A stretch of DNA of 64,000 nucleotides from Rosellinia necatrix. Its lineage: Eukaryota > Ascomycota > Sordariomycetes > Xylariales > Xylariaceae. The notes below the pieces were generated by a model. That model made no database searches. It saw only the letters and a list, made by a program, of their open reading frames with translations, and was not told where the DNA came from. Shown here piece after piece: positions 1-11,088 of this stretch. A program made the translations under genes and the position numbers. Location of the stretch: positions 620,001 to 684,000 of the forward strand of contig JAGYVD010000010.1 of NCBI GenBank assembly GCA_021209875.1, read 5' to 3'. Numbering within the stretch: the stretch's first letter is position 1; every line of letters begins with the position of its first letter.

Positions 1-1989
1 GGGGGAGAATGAGCGAGCCAATAGGGTGCCTTGATCAGAGAAGACGGTAACTGACGGTAGCCAATGATGGGCCATTCAGTGTCAAGAGTGAGCGTATAAC
101 GGGCGAGAACGGAGAGATGAACAAATGGGTCACCAAATATCTCGGCGTCGGCGAGTGGGTGTTAGACCAGTCGGTCGCATTTGCTGGAACCAGCAAGTAT
201 TTCGAGCGCAACCGATAGCCTCCTCCACGTTTTCTCTCCATGGGACTTCATCGTATTGACCGACTGGGATTTCTTTCCTTGGATTGCATCGGTCTAAGAA
301 ACAGATGAATGGACCGACACGAAGATCATGACCGATAATGAGCGCCTCCGAACACCTCTCACAACTCTCACAACTCTCTCCCTCCCTCTCTCCGTATGAT
401 TGGGCTTCCACTCGAACTCTTTTAGGATATCTATTTAGATAACCAAGTCAGAGGAGCCAGTTCCCGCTAGCCATGATGGACCGGATCCCATGCGGTGTAT
501 CATGCTGGAGATACCTTTGTGAAGGATTTTTATGTAAAGTAGGGCGGACGATACGAGAATGAGTTACCTCAAACCGCATCCGTTCCGTTCACGCTCTCCG
601 CATCTTATGTTTGCATGCCTAGGAGTTTTTGCTTTGCTCTGCCTTGCTCTGCTCTGCCTTCACAGGACGAGGAATATGTTCTTGACCTCTCGGGGGCCTG
701 GTAGTGGCGTATTTTGGATTCTTGCTAGATAGAATACACCACTTATTCGCTTTGAAAGCTCGCACGTAGATGTATATGTGTGTACACAGGATTCGATTCT
801 CAAGTAAGGATCACGCGAAATAAATGAAGGATAAGGAAGGCAACAAGTATGGTTTCATAACATTCCATGAGGTTTGTATGGCCTAAGAGATATGGATGTG
901 TTTGTGCTTGTCGGACACAGCTCAGAGCGCCCATCTGGCATACCTACGGAGAACCACGAGCCTAGATATGGACCATGTGTAGTTTCCGCATTTCGCCGAA
1001 TAGCCGAGCTTTGCCGACGCTAAGCTCCCACTTGTCTCGCGGTCCTCCTTTTGCCCGTGTAATTTGGTTGTGTGACCAGGTAACACGATTGCTTCCAATA
1101 ACTCAACCCCTTTTTGACTGCGTGGGTAGGCGGCGTAATAGATGTGGACTACATAGTAGGTAGGCAGCAGCGGTAGGTGCCTTAGTAAAGTATTAACATT
1201 TACGCATCTCCCGGGGTCGAAGACCAGCACCGAACACCACAAAACACAGGACATGTAATTCCACGCAAATAGAGATCAACGCGAGCGATGAGGTGGGCAT
1301 GCTCAGCGCAGCCAGTGATCGGGACAAAGGCCAAGCACAGCACAGGGGGATGGACGGTTTCGCATACGCGCTTAGCGAGAAGAATCATGGGAAATAAATC
1401 GGTACCTAGAGCATAGGCTACATCGTCGCGCGTAAGCATGGTACGCGCTGTGGGCTTTTTGTCTTGTTGATAAATACGTTACACATGTGATTGTTGGGTG
1501 AGATGCTGAGATAAGCCAGAGAGGACGATGATGAATTGAGCGAGCAGTGTGGTGTCGTCATACATGAGCCTTTTAAAATGCCACACCAGAATAAAGGCGA
1601 TGCATCGCGTACGAAGTAGCGAGATGACCGAGAGATGACTGAGGGGTACGTGCTACCGCTGTGTAGAGTGATAACACCACTTCAATTCGCGGTTGGGATA
1701 AATAGGTAGGATTCTAATAAAAACCACGTTGGCGGAAATAATTCATTTGCAATAACTCCCAAAACTGCAAAATCGTGAATACATCTTCGTCTGTCTGCAA
1801 AGGATATCAAGCCCTCAGACGCCAGGCACCGACCTCGGACCAACTGTTTCCTAATCCCAACCCTAATCCCACAGCCAAAGCAGTGCCACCCAATTAGACG
1901 GATGTCTAAACATACATACCTACATATATTGACACAAGAAAGGAGACCACGAGCTCCATCACGGAGTCCCCTGTAGATGGCCAATAAGC
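1..1989. other. Intergenic, no supported gene
   Basis: Only short open frames occur here (for example 1200-1439 on the minus strand, 79 codons from an ATG) and none shows a recognisable domain, a credible splice partner or codon bias. The region is probably the downstream flank of the Atg28-like gene plus unassigned sequence. I see no RNA gene or clear repeat. Confidence 0.5.
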
Positions 1990-4185
1990 TCAATCGAGAC
2001 TGCGGCGACTCTCGGACAGCAAATCCAGCGGCACCTCATTAGCGCTACTCTCTCTGCTCAGGCGAAGATGTTTCTCCTCATCATCACCCACTGCATTGGT
2101 ATCTTTAGTCCCACGCTTCTCTCGTCCATTACCCCTTTCTAACCCGGGGTCCGATTTCGCAATAGCTTTCCCTTTCCCTTTCCTCGACTTCGGCGACGGG
2201 CTATGCATGGTCAAGAACTCAATTGGCACATCATTATGTCCATCCTCGCTTCCACGGCGCATCTCGCTGATGAGATCGGGAGGCACCTCGTTGTCGCTGT
2301 CGCTATCTTCACGGTGCCCCGTTTGACCAAAGGCGCCGTCAAGACTGGTGTTGGTGGTAGTTTGAGAAGCTGAGCGTCGTAACTCATCTACCCTGTTCCA
2401 CCGACGAAGGACGCTACCTGTTAATTCTTCCTCCAGATCCCTCCGGGCCCCCGTCTTGGCGCCGTCGCGGTCTACGCTCAGTAAATCGCCCTCGTCGGAT
2501 GTGTTTTCACGTGGGGGTGTACCGGGTTGGGGCGTCACGGTACCATCTGCCCACCCGACGAGACGTAGAGTTTCAGCGAGTTGCAATTTCAGCGCTTGGA
2601 AATAATTAAGCTCGGCGCCGAGGGCCGTCATGAGTAAATTCCAACCTTGCTTCTCGGTATAGTCAAGGGTCTCCGCAAGTACACACATCCAGTCTGAACA
2701 CATTGTGTATTGCCTCTTCAACATCTCGCTCATCTCATTGACCTCAGGGGCCGTTTGCTGCTTTGAGTACTTTGCCATAGCATCAAATGTTGACCTTAGG
2801 TGTTGGTCATGGTCCTCCAGAAAGTCGAGCACTTTCTGCCATAATGTTTTACCCTCTTTTAAGGCGGAACGTTCGTTATTAACAGCCGCCTTGCGCAATT
2901 CTAGGGCTTCCACTTCCCCTTCCCACCAATCCTTAGCCATAGGTAGTGTCCTCCGCTCTGGCCGCAGCGAGAGGAATTCGAGACCTGAGATGTGCTGGCC
3001 GACTTGGGCAGCAAGATCGGTGTCTTGTGGTATCAACCTTTGGACTTCGAGGACAGGCACTTCAGGGTAGTTCATGAAGTCGCTGATGCGCTTATCGCAC
3101 TCTTTTAGCGCGCCTCTGTAGCCGCTGAGCTCTGAATCTCGGAGGCTTTTTGCCTCGCTGATCCGACTTTCGAGCTCAGTCTTTGTCCGCTTCAAATCGC
3201 GAAGTTTCTCTTCTAGTTCCAAGATGTCATCGCATATGGTGCGGTGTTGGCGCTCCATATTTTGGATCCCATCCTTAAGTGGTTTGTTACGGTCAGATTC
3301 AATCGTGTTCATTTCGGCGACTATGGACTTCCGTTTCGTTGACAAGTCAAGTAATCTTGATAGGGCTGCCTTCCGAACTGCGAGTGCATTTGTGATGTAG
3401 ACCTTTTCTTCGGTCCGTAAGTCGAATAGTGTGCTCATGCAACGCAAAATGCCCTGACGTGCCTCTCTCTTCGACAAGTGTCTCTTCTTAGGCTGCCGCA
3501 CTGGGACTATATGTCCGTCTGATGTGCTTGGCTCTGTTGTCTCCGAGCTCTGCGTACTATCGTTTCCCCCGGGCACAATGTTGGCCAAGTGTTTCTCCAA
3601 GGCATAGTCCTGTGCGTCCAAGAGTTGTTGAATCTCTTGTTGCATTTGGCGTTCACGCCTCTCTATCACATGGAGGCCCCGATCGACCTCGAACGAGAGC
3701 GATCGCTCAGCATATGTTGGACGGGCCATGAATATACTCCCAAGAAAGGAAGGTTGAGGACCTGTAGTCCTGGATTGCGGATCAAGGGTATCGGGGAGAT
3801 ACGATGGGTGCCAGATACCGGGTAGCTTGCTATCTTGTCCGTAATTTTTATGTTCTCTCTCCCCAGCCCCATACGAATACATACTACCTCCGCTTCGACC
3901 AGACGACAACGGTGATCCCCCAGACCTAATAGACGCCTTTGGTCTCGCCTTATCTCCCTCACTCTGCATGTGTATGGGGTTTGCACTGTTGCGTGACGTG
4001 CTGGAACTACCACGATCCCGGGTGTTGTCGGAAATGGCGCTTGCCAGTGGCGCGGGCTCGGACCAGGGCGACAACTCGGCAAGATCGTGCTCGTTGTCGG
4101 CATATGAGGGGCGGGAGGTGTTCTGGGTAAGGAGAGAAGCCACTCCAGCTCCGAGCTCCGAGAACAGATTTGCGGTGGCGCTCAT
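1990..4185 (-). CDS. Atg28-like coiled-coil autophagy protein
   Basis: Single-exon gene of 731 residues. The open frame extends upstream to 4350, but I start at the ATG at 4185 because the upstream extension is not protein-like and the next residues (MSATANLF) begin a typical polar N-terminus. The middle of the protein is heptad-rich coiled coil; I see an RRERQMQQEIQQLL helix, a VPVRQPKK motif, an LSGYRGALKECD block and an ERRTLPMAKDWWEGEVEALE block. These match in order the conserved blocks I know from fungal proteins annotated as autophagy-related protein 28. The N- and C-terminal parts are low-complexity, charged and serine-rich, with a basic RKGKGKA patch near the end. In yeasts Atg28 is a coiled-coil factor of autophagy and pexophagy; the role in filamentous fungi is inferred. 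Family assignment is from memory of conserved blocks, not from a search. Confidence 0.72.
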   Translation of the reverse strand: MSATANLFSELGAGVASLLTQNTSRPSYADNEHDLAELSPWSEPAPLASAISDNTRDRGSSSTSRNSANPIHMQSEGDKARPKASIRSGGSPLSSGRSGGSMYSYGAGEREHKNYGQDSKLPGIWHPSYLPDTLDPQSRTTGPQPSFLGSIFMARPTYAERSLSFEVDRGLHVIERRERQMQQEIQQLLDAQDYALEKHLANIVPGGNDSTQSSETTEPSTSDGHIVPVRQPKKRHLSKREARQGILRCMSTLFDLRTEEKVYITNALAVRKAALSRLLDLSTKRKSIVAEMNTIESDRNKPLKDGIQNMERQHRTICDDILELEEKLRDLKRTKTELESRISEAKSLRDSELSGYRGALKECDKRISDFMNYPEVPVLEVQRLIPQDTDLAAQVGQHISGLEFLSLRPERRTLPMAKDWWEGEVEALELRKAAVNNERSALKEGKTLWQKVLDFLEDHDQHLRSTFDAMAKYSKQQTAPEVNEMSEMLKRQYTMCSDWMCVLAETLDYTEKQGWNLLMTALGAELNYFQALKLQLAETLRLVGWADGTVTPQPGTPPRENTSDEGDLLSVDRDGAKTGARRDLEEELTGSVLRRWNRVDELRRSASQTTTNTSLDGAFGQTGHREDSDSDNEVPPDLISEMRRGSEDGHNDVPIEFLTMHSPSPKSRKGKGKAIAKSDPGLERGNGREKRGTKDTNAVGDDEEKHLRLSRESSANEVPLDLLSESRRSLD

Positions 4186-5800
4186 GATTGCTTTAGACCC
4201 AATCCATACATTTATCAATAGAATCCAAAGCAAGGGCCTACGTATCTCCGTTTCGGGAACCAGATCGCATGCTCTCGGGAAACTAGGAGGAACCAGAAGC
4301 AAGTTCGGGGCGACAATGAATGTGTGAGGGACAGTGTATGCACAATGCACAATAGGCTGTGAAGCGCAAGTAACGATTCGGAGCCAATAGAGGAGTGGTC
4401 GCCGGTGAGTGCAGACAACACTACCTGGGTAGTTAGTTAGTAGGGGGTCGTTGTTTGGGAATGGCGCTATGGCTTGAGAGTTGGATGGATGTGTTTTAGG
4501 TTCATGGGTAGAAAGCGATCTCGTATCTACCTAATTTCGATAGCACATCCAGGACGACGTCCACGGGTGTTTGGTTGGGAAAGCACGATGATATCAGTAG
4601 AGCTTATCGATAAAACATGTCAAGGATGCTAAGTGCATTGCTCACGAGCCTTTGACAGGTGCTTTGCTCAGCTGGCACATACTTGTACTTTGTACGGTAG
4701 GTACAACCATCCTGGCCATGTCGAGCTAAGAGCGGATGGTTCCGAGGAATACGCTAACTTATTCAAGTATCTACCTACCTTAGGTATGTAGTCAAACATA
4801 AACAGGCCAGATTATGTACTCCTACCTAAGGTAACCATCAGTGCCTTCCTCAGGCACCAAACATAGTTTACCTTCACTTCCTACTAAAATATAAGTTGTC
4901 TCCTGTCATTTAATTCGATCTAATGATCCTATCCCAGCTAGGATGTGATATACGCATTCCTCTTCGCGTTAAAAGTTACCTTAGGGGTGGCAAGTCCTCA
5001 AGCAGACCTCAGGCTAGGTATGATTAGATGAATTACACCCCTCTACTATATTAAATGGCCAACCAGCCTTGATGGGATTTAGGCGAATGCACTCCTGCTC
5101 CACGGCCTGGACTCCTGTAGTTATCCTACAAAATGAGATCTATAATTACTTCACGATCGCCACAAGGAATCATGATGTTGGTGTAGCTTAGATACTATTC
5201 CCCAGCGAGATATCGTCAATCTACTCTGTATATCTGTTTGATCGGTATCCCGTGCGAGTAACACAATGACACCAGCTACCTTGACGGCATGATGCGTGTG
5301 GCCAGTACCCGGAGCCTTGTTTCAGTGAGCTAACACAACACTTCAATTCATATATCTGCCTGTTCCCGCAACACGGGGTTTGTCATCTCGGCATGGTCTA
5401 CGGGATACATGTACGTGGTAGGTGCCTCCAGATGATCCGACCTAACTACCTCTTATTATGCCTAAACAATCAAGATACCTTTGGCACACAGCCCACAAAG
5501 ATCGTGGAACAGCTACCCAGTGCTGCCTGCTACGCTACCTACCTAGCTCTTACATGTATAAACCTCCCGCTCTTTGCCTTGACCCCTAACACCCAGTCGT
5601 GGTGCCCAGTTCTAGTCGTTTTCCAAGATCAGCATTGGTGCTTCCTCACAGCCCAGCGGCATCAGATGCTTCAGCTTGAACAGTAAAGTTGACAACGAGT
5701 ACAAGATATACTGGGCCACCGGTGCTCTTTTCAAAACCATCCCCTCCTTGAAGGGGCATGAGAGTGTTGATCGAACAACAGAAGCCTCAGTTGCTATTCA

Positions 5801-5844
<44 letters not shown>

Positions 5845-5970
5845 CACTGTAGAATACCTTTGGGTCCGTTACTCACACGCAACACCCTCCTGCTCTCCGA
5901 GTACGCGTTCTCTCGACGCACCGAAGCAGTCGGCCACTTTGAGCAGTCATCCATGCACCATAGAGCCACC
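4186..5970. other. Intergenic, divergent promoter region
   Basis: About 1.8 kb between the minus-strand Atg28-like gene and the plus-strand secreted protein gene. It is AT-rich with many short TACCTA/TAGGTA words of the kind common in fungal intergenic DNA. The 97-codon frame at 5393-5686 has no domain or coding bias. A CA microsatellite lies near the right end. Confidence 0.5.
5802..5843. repeat. (CA)n microsatellite
   Basis: About 21 uninterrupted CA units, roughly 130 bp upstream of the start codon of the secreted protein gene, so in its promoter or 5' leader. Confidence 0.95.
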
Positions 5971-7018
5971 ATGCGGTCTATCCTGTTCATCGTATCTATG
6001 GCTCTAGTCAGCATTGTTGCGGCGATTCCGGGACGGGTCATCAAACGACAGGTGTGTCCACCGTGTTCCAGGCTCATATCTATTCCACTATCCATCATCA
6101 TCAGCCCAGAAAAAACCCTCACTAACCCCCTCGCAGCTGGTCACCTCCACCGTCACCGCCGACGCTCATCCCATGACCTTCTGGCCGCTAAGCCCCCTCG
6201 CGACCACGGCGACACCTCTCAGCTATGGCTCGCCCCCGACGGCCAGCAGAGTCCCCACGGGTCCGCGCAGCATGGAAGCAGCAAACGCCCTCGCTGACTG
6301 CACGTCCCCTACCACCACCACTACCACCACCACTACAACTACGCCAACGGCTCCCACTACAACCGGCGCTCCCCCAAGCCCCACTACCACCACCACCACC
6401 ACCACCACCACCGAGGCCGCCGCGTCCATGACCATCTGCACCAAGATCCGGGGCCAGTACCCGGCATCCACGCTCCCGGCCTTCTGCCGGCCCACGCTCT
6501 TCGCCAACGCGGCCTCCCTCGGCTCGCCCGGCGGGGCCGCGGCGCCGCGCCCCACGGCCGTCGTCACCATGGGCGCCAACAGCGTGCCGGACAAGGTGAG
6601 CTGCTGCGCCGGCTGCGCGGCCTACTACAACTGCTTCGCCTGGCGCTTCGTGCCCTCCTACGTCGGCACCCCGTCCCCGCGCCTGCCGGCCGGCTTCGAC
6701 CCCTGGCGCCACGGCAACTGCGAGATCGCGTACTACACGGGCGGCTACACTAATAACAACACTACCACCACCACCATCAACGGCACGGAGGACGGTGGTG
6801 GTGAGGGTGGTGTGCTGCCGTCGATCTGTCCCAACGGCCGGCTGCGGGGCGTGCTCGCCGGTGGCTCGCTGAACGCCGGCCACGACCCCGGGCTGGACGG
6901 GCTGTACTACAACGGCTGGAACGAGGGCGCCTGCGGCGATCTAGGCCATGTTCTCTTCCTGGGCGGCAAGGATCCCGGCATTGGCGACGGGAGCTCGCTT
7001 TGTGCTAGCTCGGTCTAG
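5971..7018 (+). CDS. Secreted Thr-rich, Cys-containing protein
   Basis: Two exons, 5971-6051 and 6137-7018, give 320 residues. The start ATG follows GCCACC, a strong context. The 85-bp intron has GTGTGT donor, an ACTAAC branch site and a CGCAG acceptor, and splices phase 0 after a KRQ. Residues 1-18 or so form a signal peptide, followed by a KR dipeptide that could be a Kex2-type site. A spacer of poly-Thr/Pro (about residues 85-125) is likely O-glycosylated; the C-terminal 200 residues carry about ten cysteines, including a CCAGCAAYYNCFAW block, then a DGLYYNGWNEGACGDLG block. The layout suggests an extracellular or wall-associated protein; CCxxC...C spacing is reminiscent of small fungal carbohydrate- or apple-like modules but I cannot name the family. 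The poly-Thr codons are ACC/ACT runs, prone to length variation. Confidence 0.75.
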
Positions 7019-8355
7019 AGTTGATGTGTACCGCATGTAGTGTGGTGGTGGTGCAGTGTGTCCCGGTTTACAGGGTTTTTTTTTTTTTTTTCTCTGGTTC
7101 ATCTCGCAAACCTCGAAGCCATCCCGGCGGATCGGGATTCATTCAGGCGTGGTGCGAGACATGAAATGAGTGGTGTTGGGCGTTGGCTGGTAAACTGCCT
7201 GCATCCGCCTCCGCGAGGGGTAGGTCACCAAGACGCGTTTAGAGCTCAACAAAATACACATCTCGTAATATTACCCTGCTAAGAATAGGACGTTCATGAA
7301 GACAAAAAAAAAAAAAAAAGAAAGTTTACTCCACTTAAAATAAGCAATAACTTGCACGAGAATTACGAAGAGAGGAAGGGAGAAAAATATGGGGAAAAAT
7401 CAACAAGAAAAGAAGAAAAAAAAGACATGCAAGGTTATGATGTATACGTTGCTCACTTATTAGGCCTGGCCTCCGTGTAAGTTGCGAGCTGTAAAAAACA
7501 GGAGCTAAATCCCGGGCAGCGAATAAAAACGAAAAGGCAGCAGGCGGAAAGCCCCCATCCTCCCAGTTTTGTACAGGTCATAGCAAGCCGCGACGTCGAC
7601 GAATGCATTAGCCCCGTTACTACTGATGCCGCCGCATCGCTCCCATCCGCATACAGGCGACGATCCCGACGTTTCAGTCTACTCTCACACCTGCTCGTAG
7701 CTTTACACCCTCTTCACCTTCTCCCCCTAGGTAGTGGAGTGGTGTACACGCTGTAAATTGAAGCTCCAAAACTCACCACTACCGCAGCACCCCCGTCGTA
7801 GTCGAAATCTGGAAACCTAGGAAACGAATAGCACATATATGTAGGCAGGCATGGATTGGTAGGCACAAAACATAGACAGACACACTAGCCCGGAAACTGA
7901 AATGCAAAGAGATCGATAGTCCGGATCGCCCAGCCTCCGATCGGATTACTTCGTACAGTAGTACATATGCGACCGCGACTTGGCCCGCAGGAGACGCCGG
8001 CTGACGTAGGGACCAGGTTTGACGCAACCACAGGAATCTATCTGCTGTGTGGCGTCCACAGCATTGCCCGCTTGCGGACCTTTCTCTGTTCTTCTCATTT
8101 GGAGTTAGAAAGGTATTCGGGTCTGGATTTGTTTATTTTATCTGCTCTTCTCCCTTCATCGATTTCCGGGGTGCTAGGAACAGTTTCCTATGATATAAGC
8201 TTCGTGTCTAATCACAGCACTTGCTCAATAAATAAAGGAATCTGGAGGGGAAGAGGATAAATATAATAACAGTATACTGTACTGGAGAAGTCGGGAATCG
8301 AGCAACAATAATCACCGCAAGATCGTGTCTCACGACCCGATTTGCCACCCAGACG
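7019..8355. other. Intergenic, no supported gene
   Basis: About 1.3 kb between two plus-strand genes. It contains homopolymer T (about 7073-7091) and A (about 7302-7319) runs and a purine-rich stretch near 7370-7430. Short open frames here are not protein-like. The right half is presumably the promoter of the dehydrogenase gene. Confidence 0.5.
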
Positions 8356-9379
8356 ATGCTAGGGACCGGTGCCCCGGGCTCCTTCACAGCCCCCTCCTCT
8401 CCTCTATCAACATCCATGACGCCCACCGAGCGTGCCCACGAGCGCTTTAGACTCGGCGGCAACGCCATCGTGACGGGCGGTGCGGGGCGCCTTGGGTTCA
8501 CCCTGAGCAAGGCATTGTTAGAACACGGAGTGCGGGGTCTAATGATCTTCGACGTCAACCCGGCCGAAACGGCGGCCAAAGTCGGTGTGCTAACCGCTGA
8601 GTTCCCGGACGCCGACGTTCGGTTTTTGGCCGTCGACATTACGGATGAGGCTGCCGTTGATGCCGCCGTTGCAGAGACTGTGGCCCTTCTCGGCCCCGTG
8701 ACGACACTACTGAACTTCGCAGGCATGGGGTACCGCGGACATGCACGTGATTGGACCACAAGGGATTGGAACAGCATGTCGAATGTGAACACGGTTGGAG
8801 CGTTTTTCGTGGCGCGCGCCGTAGCGAGGCACATGATTGTCCACAAGACGGGAGGAAGCATGGTCTTCGTCGCGAACATCTCTACCCATCAGGTCAACTT
8901 CCCCCAGCGACAGGGGCCATACAACACCCCAAAAGCTGGCGTGAAAGCTATGGTCAGGTCGTTGGCTGGTGAATGGGCACGGTATGGTATTCGGGTTAAT
9001 AGTATCTCGCCCGGGTATATGGATACAATTCTCGGCGAAGATGATGGCTTCGAGGAGGTCATGAGAGCGGGGCCTGGTGGCCATTCATTAGCGCGGATAG
9101 GGCAGCCGGATGAGCTCTGTGGCGTTGCCGTCATGCTTGCTAGTCGAGCAGGCAGCTACTTTAATGGGTCTGATCGTGAGTTGTCCCCGCTTCTCTTATA
9201 TCAAAGTTCGAAGGTAGTCGTTCAAGCCAGCCTCTTGGATAGCTCGGGTAGGAGGAGTGCCGGGACTGTGTTCGCCGGATCACGCCACATTTGCTTTATT
9301 TCATGGCGAAGTTTGCAGACCATGCTGACTAAAAGTTGCCGCAGTTCTCGTAGACGGAGGGCAGGCCTTGTTCGTGTAA
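8356..9379 (+). CDS. Short-chain dehydrogenase/reductase (SDR)
   Basis: Two exons, 8356-9175 and 9345-9379, give 284 residues. The first exon stays open past its donor to 9435, but that tail is not SDR-like; using the GTGAGT donor at 9176, the CTGAC branch site and the CCGCAG acceptor ending at 9344 yields the expected SDR C-terminus (NGSD followed by LLVDGGQALFV and stop). Motifs: TGGAGRLG for NAD(P) binding at about 40-47, N120-F-A-G in place of NNAG, catalytic S176, Y189-N-T-P-K193, and the ISPGYMDT block. The sequence resembles fungal classical SDRs acting on sugars or polyols (arabinitol/mannitol/sorbose type), so substrate is inferred only. It converges on the PPAT gene with about 70 bp between stop codons. 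A second possible start is M21. Confidence 0.88.
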
Positions 9380-9449
9380 TGGGCTTGCGTCGGACAGCAC
9401 ATCCACTTGTGAGGGTAGATCTGGTGATAATATAATAATATTCTGACCC

Positions 9450-10682
9450 CTACTTGCGGGCCACGGCCTTCCTCTCGCGAATTGTGGTGCTACTGATTTT
9501 GGTCGTAAAGTCTGTTTTTGTCTGGGCTGACCCGTTGATGGAGTCCTCAGCGTCTAGGACGTCCACTTCAAAAATCTCGAGGTCATGCCAGCCGAGGTCC
9601 TTACGCCGTGCGTTTACAGCATTACCTCCAGATCTCGTCTCCCCAGATACTACGAGAACGTCCATTTCTTCCTCAGTAACGGTGGGCCCGAATGCATCCC
9701 TGAGAACAACACAGTGGACCTCGATTGCGCCGTCCCGGAATCTAGCAATTGCCTTGTCATTTTCATTGATGACGTCCGGAAGAGCCCACCCGCTTTTGGA
9801 GAGGTGAAGCATCGAAGCCAGGAATTCGATGACATTCGCGACGCGCAAGTCCCACGGTTGTACGAACTCGGCGTACTTCTTTCGCTTTAATAGCTCATCG
9901 CCAGTGATGCCGATGATAAATCGCGCCGGAGATACCTCAGGGTTTTCCGGCACCTTGAGCAGTATAGCGGCGGCGGTCAAGAGGAGTTTGTGACCAGCAT
10001 GGAGATGGTCGAATGTACCTCCGAGGCAAACCACTGGATAGGTTTTCGATTCTGGTGGTGAAGATGGGTTCTCGGTAAATGAAGCGCCGCTATCAACAAC
10101 GACGAGTTGGTGCTGCCTCGGCGCCTGAACATGTTCGTATAGCTTTAAATAAGAAGATAAAACTTGACGCCCCGGTTCACTGTTCGCGTGAAAGATCTGT
10201 TTCCAAGGGTGATACGCCGAGGCGAATGTGGGCAGGTCAACTATGACAGTGTCATTGAACCTGATAGCGATGGCTGGGCGGCGGCCTTCCGCCGGAGGTT
10301 CCGACGGATTATGGTCGACAAAAAGCACGCGCACGTCAATCGAATCGGGCCCGGCGTGCATTTCACTCGGCACAGAGAGCCGAGCGCAGACAACAGCCAC
10401 GATGCTATACACACGGGCTAGAGTGGACTGGATGGTCGCCCATGAGAGAGACTTATGGTGGTGGGGCGAGAGGCCAGTGAGGCTGAGGACGGGTGAGACG
10501 ATGCCAACAAATAGCACCGTGCCTCTATCATTCTCATGGTCGTTTCCATCCTTTAATTTCGCTATAGCCGCACTGATAGGAGGTTCGTAGGCGGCGCTCA
10601 GAGCTCTGTGGTTCGATGGGTGTGGCGGCGGGGGTAACAGCAATAGCGAAGGATCGCGACGCTCCCGACCATGATCCTCCAT
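9450..10682 (-). CDS. cab4: Phosphopantetheine adenylyltransferase
   Basis: Single-exon gene of 410 residues. The C-terminal half is a eukaryotic-type PPAT: it transfers adenylyl from ATP to 4'-phosphopantetheine, the fourth step of CoA synthesis, in the cytosol. The nucleotidyltransferase motif GGTFDHLHAGHK sits at 221-232, the SGETRSGG block at 346-353 and the ISSTTIRE signature at 396-403. The N-terminal 200 residues are a fungal extension with a hydrophobic, less conserved fold. No dephospho-CoA kinase domain is fused, as in yeast Cab4 and unlike animal CoA synthase. The start is the ATG at 10682; the N-terminus is Pro/Leu-rich and the true start could be a little downstream. The symbol follows the yeast gene. 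Confidence 0.9.
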   Translation of the reverse strand: MEDHGRERRDPSLLLLPPPPHPSNHRALSAAYEPPISAAIAKLKDGNDHENDRGTVLFVGIVSPVLSLTGLSPHHHKSLSWATIQSTLARVYSIVAVVCARLSVPSEMHAGPDSIDVRVLFVDHNPSEPPAEGRRPAIAIRFNDTVIVDLPTFASAYHPWKQIFHANSEPGRQVLSSYLKLYEHVQAPRQHQLVVVDSGASFTENPSSPPESKTYPVVCLGGTFDHLHAGHKLLLTAAAILLKVPENPEVSPARFIIGITGDELLKRKKYAEFVQPWDLRVANVIEFLASMLHLSKSGWALPDVINENDKAIARFRDGAIEVHCVVLRDAFGPTVTEEEMDVLVVSGETRSGGNAVNARRKDLGWHDLEIFEVDVLDAEDSINGSAQTKTDFTTKISSTTIRERKAVARK

Positions 10683-11088
10683 GGTGAATCAGGGACACGG
10701 TAATGATTAAGGAAATGAATATACGATGAAGAATGATTCGTCCTTGGCTGGCCTTGGGTTCTTAGCTAACGACACTGGGCGGCTCTCGTCCGCCTATTAC
10801 TACAGGAAGGTGTAGGTAAGCGAGTGCCTGGACGTTGAATGCGCAGAGGGAGTGAAGGTGTCGACGTTTTCGGTCAAGATGGCCGACAGTGACGGGGCTT
10901 AATTCGGGATTCCATCATCCCTCGGTAAATGGATGGATTAGGAATCGCGAAGTGGGACAGACAGAGACAGGTGAAGGTGACGTGAGATGAAAGAGTCCCG
11001 CCACCGTGGATTAGCAGGTAGCGGAGCAGGTAGCAGGCAGCAGGTAGCAGGCAGCAGGTAGCAGGTAGCAGGTAGCAGGTAGCAGGTA
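10683..11088. other. PPAT promoter side with GCAGGTA minisatellite
   Basis: About 400 bp upstream of the PPAT gene. From about 11013 to 11088 it contains a degenerate tandem array of the 7-mer GCAGGTA (with GCAGGCA variants), about ten units. The same array resumes at 12106-12127, so the transposon relic between the two inserted into it. Confidence 0.8.
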
